The notes beneath the pieces were generated by a model. It had not been told where the DNA came from. It did not search any database and saw only the letters and a list, made by a program, of their open reading frames with translations. Below are positions 1-5,245 of a stretch of DNA of 10,719 bases, one piece after another. The DNA is from an uncultured Actinoplanes sp. (GTDB taxonomy: Bacteria; Actinomycetota; Actinomycetes; Mycobacteriales; Micromonosporaceae): assembly GCA_934667465.1 (NCBI GenBank), contig CAKUMG010000114.1, positions 1-10,719 on the forward strand, in the 5' to 3' direction. Made by a program: the position numbers and the translations under genes. Position 1 is the stretch's first letter. The number at the start of each line of letters is the position of its first letter.

Positions 1-2
1 CG

Positions 3-32
3 CTGACATCGAGCTGACCTTCGCTGTAACGT
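3..32 (+). promoter_or_regulatory. Candidate sdh operon promoter (-35/-10)
   Basis: CTGACA at 3-8 matches the TTGACA -35 consensus at five of six positions. It is followed after 18 bases by TAACGT at 27-32, which fits the actinobacterial TANNNT -10 pattern. Transcription would then start near base 39 and leave a leader of about 80 bases before sdhC. This is a visual consensus match only, and no transcript data were available. Confidence 0.45.
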
Positions 33-44
33 GTGCCACACATT
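28..44. promoter_or_regulatory. 17-bp palindrome, candidate operator over the sdh promoter
   Basis: The sequence AACGTGTGCCACACATT is an inverted repeat around a central C at base 36, with 7 of 8 arm positions pairing and a perfect GTGTG/CACAC core. It covers the -10 and the expected transcription start, where a repressor would block initiation. The regulator is not identified. The site does not match the Rex operator well (TGTGAAC...GTTCACA) or the CRP operator (TGTGA-N6-TCACA). Confidence 0.4.
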
Positions 45-120
45 GCGGACGCACACCCCCTCAGGGGAATGTCGCCATTGCGCGCCCGCCGGCAGACGGT
101 GACTGTCAGGGAGACGTCGA

Positions 121-900
121 ATGACGACGGCAACGAGGCCGGAGCGCGCCGCCATCGCGGCGCGGACGTTGCGGACGGACCGGTGGTGGCTCGCGCCGCT
201 GATCACGTTCGTCGGGCTGAGCGCGTGGGTGCTCTACGCGACCGTCCGGGTGTTCATGCACAAGTGGTACTACGTGGACGAATACCACTATCTGACGCCG
301 TTCTACTCGCCGTGCATCACCGACCGCTGCGTCGAGGGCGCGGCCGAGTTCGGCACGCCGCTGCCGAGCTTCTGGCTGCTGCCGGAGGCCGCGTTCACCC
401 TGCCGTTCCTGCTGCTCTTCCGGCTGACGTGCTACTACTACCGGAAGGCCTACTACCGGGCGTTCTGGCTCTCGCCGCCGGCCTGCGCGGTGCCCGACGG
501 CCACAAGCGCTACACCGGCGAGACGCGATTCCCGTTAATCTTCCAGAATGCGCACCGGTATGCGTTCTACGCCGCCGTGATCATTTCGCTCATCAACACC
601 TGGGACGCCGGGCTGGCGCTCCGGGAGGGGGTCGGGCTCGGCGGGATCATTCTGCTGATCAACGTCGTCATGCTGTGGGCGTACACCTTGTCCTGTCATT
701 CCTGCCGGCACATCGCGGGCGGTCGGCTGATGCATTTCTCCAAGCATCCGGTGCGGTACCGGTTCTGGACGGTCGTGTCGAAGCTCAACGCACGGCACAT
801 GCTGCTCGCCTGGATCACCCTCGGGACGCTCGCGGTCACCGACTTCTACGTCATGGCGCTCGCCGCCGGCTGGTGGCCCGACCTGCGGTTCGTGAGCTGA
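121..900 (+). CDS. sdhC: Succinate dehydrogenase membrane anchor subunit (mycobacterial Sdh1 type)
   Basis: This 259-residue integral membrane protein sits directly before sdhA and sdhB and should anchor them to the membrane and pass electrons to menaquinone. About five hydrophobic segments are visible, near residues 24-46, 85-105, 144-162, 170-190 and 225-247. It resembles the long single anchor of the mycobacterial Sdh1 operon (Rv0249c type) rather than classical short haem-b SdhC/SdhD pairs, and no separate sdhD is present. Notable residues are a CHSCRH cluster at 192-197 just after helix 4, plus C65, C70, C104, C122, H128 and H145. The M. smegmatis Sdh1 structure contains a membrane-embedded Rieske-type [2Fe-2S] centre in the anchor, and this cluster is the natural candidate for its ligands; the exact ligand set is inferred. 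The ATG start is supported by AGGGAG at 108-113, seven bases upstream. The sdhA start lies 11 bases after the stop. Confidence 0.85.
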   Translation: MTTATRPERAAIAARTLRTDRWWLAPLITFVGLSAWVLYATVRVFMHKWYYVDEYHYLTPFYSPCITDRCVEGAAEFGTPLPSFWLLPEAAFTLPFLLLFRLTCYYYRKAYYRAFWLSPPACAVPDGHKRYTGETRFPLIFQNAHRYAFYAAVIISLINTWDAGLALREGVGLGGIILLINVVMLWAYTLSCHSCRHIAGGRLMHFSKHPVRYRFWTVVSKLNARHMLLAWITLGTLAVTDFYVMALAAGWWPDLRFVS

Positions 901-911
901 GGGGGCGCACG

Positions 912-2792
912 ATGACGACACGCTACGAGCGGCACCTGTACGACGTCGTGGTGATCGGTGCCGGGGGCGCCGGGCTGCGGGCCGCGATCGAGGCGCGGCT
1001 GGCCGGGAAGCGTACGGCCATCATCTCGAAGTCCCTGCTCGGTAAGGCGCACACGGTCATGGCCGAGGGCGGCGCCGCGGCGGCGATGGGCAACGCCAAC
1101 AGCCGCGACAACTGGATGGTGCACTTCCGCGACACCATGCGCGGCGGCAAGTTCCTGAACAACTACCGGATGGCCGAGCTGCACGCGAAGGAGGCTCCCG
1201 AGCGGATCTGGGAGCTGGAGACCTACGGCGCGCTCTTCGACCGGACCAAGGACGGCAAGATCTCGCAGCGCAACTTCGGCGGGCACGAATACCCGCGGCT
1301 GGCGCACGTCGGGGACCGTACGGGACTCGAACTGATCCGCACCCTGCAGCAGAAGATCGTGTCGCTGCAGCAGGAGGACTTCGCGGAGACGGGCAACTAC
1401 GAGTCGCGGATCCGGGTCTTCGCCGAGACCACGGTCACCGAGCTGCTGCTCGACGGGGACCGGGTCGCCGGCGCCTTCGGCTACTACCGCGAGTCCGGCG
1501 AGTTCGTGCTGCTCGAGGCGCCCGCGGTGGTGCTGGCGACCGGCGGGGTGGGCCGCTCGTACAAGGTGACCTCGAACTCCTGGGAGTACACGGGGGACGG
1601 TCACGCCCTGGCCCTGCGCGCCGGCGCGACGCTGATCAACATGGAGTTCCTGCAGTTCCACCCGACGGGCATGGTCTCGCCGCCGTCGGTCAAGGGGATC
1701 CTCGTCACCGAGTCCGTCCGCGGCGACGGCGGTGTGCTGCGCAACTCCGACGGCAAGCGGTTCATGTTCGACTACGTCCCCGACGTGTTCCGCAAGCAGT
1801 ATGCGGACACCGAGGAGGAGGCCGACCGCTGGTATTCCGATCCGGACAACAACCGCCGCCCGCCCGAGCTGCTGCCCCGCGACGAGGTCGCCCGCGCGAT
1901 CAACAGCGAGGTCAAGGCCGGCCGCGGCACCCCGTCCGGCGGCGTCTACCTGGACATCGCGAGCCGGCTGCCGGCCGACCAGATCATCCGGCGGCTGCCG
2001 TCGATGCACCACCAGTTCAAGGAGCTGGCCGACGTCGACATCACCAAGGAGTCGATGGAGGTCGGGCCGACCTGCCACTACGTGATGGGCGGCGTCGAGG
2101 TGGACCCGGACACCACGGCCGCGGCAGGCAGCGTACGGGGGCTCTTCGCCGCGGGCGAGGTCTCCGGTGGCATGCACGGCTCCAACCGGCTGGGTGGCAA
2201 CTCGCTGTCGGACCTGCTCGTGTTCGGCAAACGCGCCGGTGAGCACGCGGCCGCGTACACCTCCGATCTCGAACGCAGGCCGCGCGTCGATCCCGCGGAC
2301 GCCGACGCGGCAATGGCCGCGGCGCTGGCGCCCCTGTCGCGGGAGAGCGGCGAGAACCCGTACACGCTGCAACAAGATCTTCAGGCCGTGATGGGCGACC
2401 TCGTCGGCATCATCCGGCGCGAGGGCGAGCTGACCGACGCCCTCAAGCGACTGCAGGAACTCAAGCTGCGCGTCGCCGCGGTAGGCGCGCCCGGCGGCCG
2501 GCGCTACAACCCGGCCTGGCATCTCGCGATCGACCTGCGCAACATGCTCGTCGTGTCGGAGTGCACCGCGCGGGCGGCACTGGAACGCGAGGAGTCGCGC
2601 GGCGGGCACACCCGCGAGGACTTCCCCGCGATGAGCCCGCAATGGCGGCAGGTCAACCTCGTCTGCTCGCTCGACGGGACGGGCGACGTCCACCTCGACC
2701 GCAAGGGCCTGCCGGCCATCCCGCCCGAGCTGCTGGGGCTCTTCGACACGACCGAATTGAGCAAGTACATGACCGAGCAGGAGCTGTCATGA
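912..2792 (+). CDS. sdhA: Succinate dehydrogenase flavoprotein subunit
   Basis: This 626-residue FAD subunit oxidises succinate to fumarate in the TCA cycle at the cytoplasmic face of the membrane. The Rossmann motif GAGGAG is at residues 16-21. H47 in KAHTVMAEGG is the expected covalent FAD attachment residue. QFHPTG at 248-253 (H250), ESVRGDGG at 267-274, R283, CHYVMGG at 388-394 (H389) and SNRLGGNSL at 424-432 (R426) match the substrate-binding and catalytic positions of E. coli SdhA (H242, R286, H354, R399). Residues from about 485 on form the helical C-terminal domain of the fumarate reductase/succinate dehydrogenase family. The ATG at 912 was chosen because GAGGGGG at 899-905 is a good ribosome binding site and the dinucleotide-binding strand follows directly; the open frame extends farther upstream but overlaps sdhC there. 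The stop overlaps the sdhB start (ATGA), so the two are probably translationally coupled. The length is normal for the family. Confidence 0.97.
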   Translation: MTTRYERHLYDVVVIGAGGAGLRAAIEARLAGKRTAIISKSLLGKAHTVMAEGGAAAAMGNANSRDNWMVHFRDTMRGGKFLNNYRMAELHAKEAPERIWELETYGALFDRTKDGKISQRNFGGHEYPRLAHVGDRTGLELIRTLQQKIVSLQQEDFAETGNYESRIRVFAETTVTELLLDGDRVAGAFGYYRESGEFVLLEAPAVVLATGGVGRSYKVTSNSWEYTGDGHALALRAGATLINMEFLQFHPTGMVSPPSVKGILVTESVRGDGGVLRNSDGKRFMFDYVPDVFRKQYADTEEEADRWYSDPDNNRRPPELLPRDEVARAINSEVKAGRGTPSGGVYLDIASRLPADQIIRRLPSMHHQFKELADVDITKESMEVGPTCHYVMGGVEVDPDTTAAAGSVRGLFAAGEVSGGMHGSNRLGGNSLSDLLVFGKRAGEHAAAYTSDLERRPRVDPADADAAMAAALAPLSRESGENPYTLQQDLQAVMGDLVGIIRREGELTDALKRLQELKLRVAAVGAPGGRRYNPAWHLAIDLRNMLVVSECTARAALEREESRGGHTREDFPAMSPQWRQVNLVCSLDGTGDVHLDRKGLPAIPPELLGLFDTTELSKYMTEQELS

Positions 2793-3850
2793 AACGGCAC
2801 TTCCGGGTCTGGCGCGGGGACGCGGCCGGCGGCGACATCCGCGACTACGACGTCGAGGTGAACGAGGGCGAGGTCGTGCTGGACGTCATCCACCGCCTCC
2901 AGGCCACCCAGACCCCGGACCTGGCCTGCCGCTGGAACTGCAAGGCCGGCAAGTGCGGCTCCTGCTCGATGGAGATCAACGGGCGGCCGCGGCTCGGCTG
3001 CATGACGCGCATGTCGACGTTCGAGGCGGACGAGACCGTCACGATCACACCGCTGCGCACCTTCCCGGTGATCCGCGACCTGGTGACCGACGTCTCCTTC
3101 AACTATGAGAAGGCCCGCGAGACCCCGGCCTTCGCCCCGCCGCCCGGCGTGCGCCCCGGCGACTACCGCATGCAGCAGCTCGACGTCGAGCGCTCGCAGG
3201 AGTTCCGCAAGTGCATCGAGTGCTTCCTCTGCCAGAACACCTGCCACGTCGTGCGCGACCACGAGGAGAACAAGCAGGCCTTCAGCGGCCCGCGCACCTT
3301 CATCCGCGCCGCCGAGCTCGACATGCACCCGCTCGACGCCCGCACCGACCGCAAGGAGCACGCCCAGCAGCACCAGGGCCTCGGCTACTGCAACATCACC
3401 AAGTGCTGCTCCGAGGTCTGCCCCGAGCACATCACGATCACCGACAACGCCATCATCCCGCTCAAGGAACGCGTCGTCGACCGACGCTACGACCCCCTGG
3501 TGTGGCTGGGCCGCAAGATCCTGCGCCGCGACCAGCTCCCCGACGCCACCCTGATCGGCGAGGGCGGCATTCCCAGCCGCGGCGTGGGAGGAAGAGCATT
3601 GCAAGACTCGCGTACGCAGGCAGGTGCGCACGACGACATGGCGCCCTCACGCTCCGCCGGGGTCACCGGGGCCGCCGCCGGTCTCGCCGCGGCCGGGACG
3701 CGGGGGCCGGAGGGCGCGCCCGTGGCCGAGGACGGCCGGATGGACGTGGCCGAGCTGCTCGCTCCCAGCCAGGGCGGGCCCTCGCCGTTCGGTGACGACG
3801 TGCAGTTCCCGCTGCGGGACATCACCTACCGGCACCCCTCCGACGATTAG
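2789..3850 (+). CDS. sdhB: Succinate dehydrogenase iron-sulfur subunit with a long C-terminal tail
   Basis: This 353-residue protein carries electrons from SdhA FAD to the membrane anchor. By alignment with E. coli SdhB, the N-terminal ferredoxin domain has [2Fe-2S] ligands C51, C56, C59 and C71. The C-terminal domain has C142, C145, C148 and C211 for [4Fe-4S], and C152, C201 and C207 for [3Fe-4S]. All are intact. The ATG overlaps the sdhA stop, with CAGGAG at 2778-2783 as ribosome binding site. Related mycobacterial subunits end near residue 247 (here after LVWLGRKILRR). This one continues for about 105 residues: a Gly/Ala/Arg-rich, probably disordered stretch, then a more ordered-looking acidic/hydrophobic end (MDVAELLAPS at 318-327, FPLRDITYRHPSDD at 340-353). 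The tail has no recognised domain. Codons near 3585-3640 have weaker GC3 than the rest of the gene. The core function is certain; the tail is unexplained. Confidence 0.95.
   Translation: MKRHFRVWRGDAAGGDIRDYDVEVNEGEVVLDVIHRLQATQTPDLACRWNCKAGKCGSCSMEINGRPRLGCMTRMSTFEADETVTITPLRTFPVIRDLVTDVSFNYEKARETPAFAPPPGVRPGDYRMQQLDVERSQEFRKCIECFLCQNTCHVVRDHEENKQAFSGPRTFIRAAELDMHPLDARTDRKEHAQQHQGLGYCNITKCCSEVCPEHITITDNAIIPLKERVVDRRYDPLVWLGRKILRRDQLPDATLIGEGGIPSRGVGGRALQDSRTQAGAHDDMAPSRSAGVTGAAAGLAAAGTRGPEGAPVAEDGRMDVAELLAPSQGGPSPFGDDVQFPLRDITYRHPSDD
3586..3601 (+). promoter_or_regulatory. Internal Shine-Dalgarno and in-frame TTG inside the sdhB tail
   Basis: GGGAGGAAG at 3586-3594 is a near-ideal ribosome binding site. 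It is followed at good spacing by TTG at 3599-3601, in the sdhB frame. Initiation there would give an 83-residue protein identical to the SdhB C-terminal tail. It may be a real internal start, the relic of a formerly separate small gene, or chance; the sequence alone cannot decide. Confidence 0.35.
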
Positions 3851-3871
3851 CACATCCGTTCGATCGGGGCG

Positions 3872-3877
3872 TAGGGT
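3872..3877 (+). promoter_or_regulatory. -10 element of a leaderless promoter for the AlkB-family gene
   Basis: TAGGGT fits the TANNNT -10 pattern and ends six bases before the GTG at 3884, the spacing expected when transcription starts on the start codon itself. No convincing Shine-Dalgarno precedes the GTG and no clear -35 is visible. The gene therefore likely has its own promoter despite lying only 33 bases after sdhB. Confidence 0.55.
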
Positions 3878-3883
3878 GGCGGG

Positions 3884-4522
3884 GTGAGTTCGTATCAGCC
3901 GTCGATGCTCGACATGCTGGGCGGCGGCACCGAGGCGCGGATCGAGCCGCTGCCGGGCCGCCTGGTGCGGCACACCCTGACCGCCGGCGCCTGGGTCGAC
4001 GTTTTGCCGGGCTGGATCCGGGGCTCCGACGACGTCTTCGACACCCTGCTGCACGAGGTCGACTGGCGCGCCGAGCGCCGAGCGATGTATGACGGCGTGG
4101 TCGACGTGCCGCGGCTGCTCCGGTGGTATGGGCGGGATGAGCGGCTGCCGCACGCCCTGCTGACCGACGCGCGGGAGCAGCTGACCCGGCATTATGCGCC
4201 CGAGCTGCGCGAGCCGTTCGTGACGGCGGGGATGTGTCTGTATCGGGACGGGCGCGACAGCGTGGCGTGGCACGGGGACACGCTGGGGCGGTCGTCGCGC
4301 GAGGACACGATGGTGGCGATCGTGTCGTTCGGGTCGCCGCGAAATCTGATGCTGCGGCCTCGGGCGGGCGGGGCGGAGACGTTGCGGTTTCCTCAGGGGC
4401 ACGGGGATCTGATCGTGATGGGCGGGTCTTGTCAGCGGACTTGGGAGCACGCAATTCCGAAGACCGCTCGGGCTGTGGGGCCTCGGGTGAGTGTGCAGTT
4501 CCGGCCGATCAACGTCGCCTGA
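3884..4522 (+). CDS. AlkB-family 2-oxoglutarate/Fe(II)-dependent dioxygenase
   Basis: This 212-residue cytosolic enzyme belongs to the AlkB family. Members oxidatively remove alkyl lesions such as N1-methyladenine and N3-methylcytosine from nucleic acids, consuming 2-oxoglutarate and O2 and releasing succinate, CO2 and formaldehyde. The iron ligands are H130 and D132 (WHGD) and H189 (WEHAIPK). The 2-oxoglutarate-binding arginines are R201 and R207 in GPRVSVQFRP. LYRDGRDSVAWHGD at 119-132 is the typical ABH2-like core, so the fold and catalytic centre are complete. One odd point: residue 118 is Cys where E. coli AlkB has Asn120, a 2-oxoglutarate contact, while the partner Tyr is kept as Y120. 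The GTG start is chosen because of the leaderless promoter pattern just upstream and because the next in-frame codons upstream lead to a stop. DNA versus RNA substrate cannot be told from the sequence. Confidence 0.92.
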   Translation: MSSYQPSMLDMLGGGTEARIEPLPGRLVRHTLTAGAWVDVLPGWIRGSDDVFDTLLHEVDWRAERRAMYDGVVDVPRLLRWYGRDERLPHALLTDAREQLTRHYAPELREPFVTAGMCLYRDGRDSVAWHGDTLGRSSREDTMVAIVSFGSPRNLMLRPRAGGAETLRFPQGHGDLIVMGGSCQRTWEHAIPKTARAVGPRVSVQFRPINVA

Positions 4523-4552
4523 CGTGTCAGCCCTTGGTAAACCGGATGTGGT

Positions 4553-4573
4553 TCCGCCTTGCTTGGTGGCGGA
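4553..4573. terminator. Hairpin after the AlkB-family gene, possible terminator
   Basis: TCCGCC (4553-4558) and GGCGGA (4568-4573) form a 6-bp GC-rich stem around a 9-base loop, 31 bases past the AlkB-family stop. No T-tract follows, which is common for actinobacterial terminators but leaves the call weak. A shorter dyad, CTGAC-gt-GTCAG at 4519-4530, overlaps the stop codon itself. Confidence 0.35.
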
Positions 4574-4617
4574 CAGGCTGGAAGCGGCCTGATCAGTCGG
4601 CTACCCGGTCCTGGTCC

Positions 4618-4640
4618 GTCGAAGTTGCGTTGCCTTCGAC
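4618..4640. terminator. 7-bp perfect hairpin between convergent genes
   Basis: GTCGAAG (4618-4624) and CTTCGAC (4634-4640) pair perfectly around a 9-base loop, midway between the ends of the AlkB-family gene and the Uma2 gene. This placement suits a bidirectional transcription stop. There is no T-run on either side. It could also be a chance or small repeated palindromic element. Confidence 0.4.
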
Positions 4641-4646
4641 CGAAAC

Positions 4647-4724
4647 GCGGATCCGCCGCGCCAGGGATCCCGGGGTGCCGGACGGCGCTCGGACCACAGC
4701 ACGGGCCCATCCTGCCACCGGTGG
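4647..4724. repeat. Cluster of short perfect palindromes
   Basis: Three short perfect palindromes lie in this 78-base stretch: GCGGATCCGC (4647-4656), GGGATCCC (4664-4671) and CCACCGGTGG (4715-4724). The last sits three bases from the Uma2 stop and could help end minus-strand transcription. In DNA this GC-rich some palindromes are expected by chance. No coding region is supported anywhere in 4523-4726. Confidence 0.3.
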
Positions 4725-4726
4725 GG

Positions 4727-5245
4727 TCAGAGGTTAAGGCCCGTCACCCGGACGAGTTGCATGACGGACTGTTCGACGTAGCCCTGCGGCGACAGCATGT
4801 TGCTGTGCAGCAGCCCGCGGTCCGGCTCGGCGACCAGGTAGCACGGGATGCGGGCCTGGGCGTAGGCGTGCATCTTCAGGGTCCAGTCGACGGTGGCGCT
4901 GGAGCCGGAGGTGATCTCGCAGACCAGACGGACCGACGTGGCCTCGACCAGCGGGGCGTCCGGGTCGATGGTGCCCGCGATGATGAGGTCGGGGACGGCG
5001 ATGCGGCCCGGTGCCAGCCGGACCGGGACGCCGGTGATGACGTTGAGGTCGGCGCGGCCGGCGCGCAGGGCGTTGGCGAGGGCGCTCAGGATCATCTGGT
5101 GGCGTGGGGTGTCGCGGGGGCAGGTGAGGGCGTTGCCGTCCCACAGTTCCGAGACGGCCGAGCTCTCGCCGAGCTGGAGATAGTCGACCTCGGTCATCGG
5201 CATGGCTTCCAAGGGCAGGCTGCGGCCGATCAGGGCTGACGTCAT
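4727..5245 (-). CDS. Uma2 family protein (PD-(D/E)XK nuclease fold)
   Basis: This 172-residue protein resembles the Uma2 family, which is abundant in cyanobacteria and actinobacteria and assigned to the PD-(D/E)XK nuclease superfamily, with biological role unknown. Visible family marks are the N-terminal MTEVDYLQL segment (17-25), VPDLII with P85-D86, VCEITS with E110, K124 in the following helix, and ARIPCYLVAEPD at 131-142, which corresponds to the usual G-I-P-x-Y-W-x-V-D-P end of the fold. Putative active-site residues D86, E110 and K124 are all present. The ATG at 5245 overlaps the stop of the upstream S9-like gene (ATGA), and GGGAG lies five bases before it, so the two genes form a coupled minus-strand operon. 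M15 or M17 are possible later starts. Whether it cuts DNA is not known from the sequence. Confidence 0.82.
   Translation of the reverse strand: MTSALIGRSLPLEAMPMTEVDYLQLGESSAVSELWDGNALTCPRDTPRHQMILSALANALRAGRADLNVITGVPVRLAPGRIAVPDLIIAGTIDPDAPLVEATSVRLVCEITSGSSATVDWTLKMHAYAQARIPCYLVAEPDRGLLHSNMLSPQGYVEQSVMQLVRVTGLNL

Noticed and set aside
55..66. CCCCTCAGGGG dyad in the sdh leader as an attenuator
   Set aside because: A four-base stem with a three-base loop is too small to support a regulatory call.
33..911. Upstream extension of the sdhA reading frame (a 919-residue open frame)
   Set aside because: This stretch is the shadow of sdhC in another frame: its product is Arg/Ala-rich without family features, and a good SD plus the FAD-binding strand place the sdhA start at 912.
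846..2693. 615-residue minus-strand open frame opposite sdhA
   Set aside because: Long antisense frames are expected in very high-GC DNA. The product is Val/Asp/Arg-rich with no motif, while the plus strand encodes a textbook SdhA.
4432..4710. 92-residue minus-strand frame in the convergent intergenic region
   Set aside because: It overlaps the AlkB-family C-terminus, has no family features or SD, and sits on hairpin-rich sequence.
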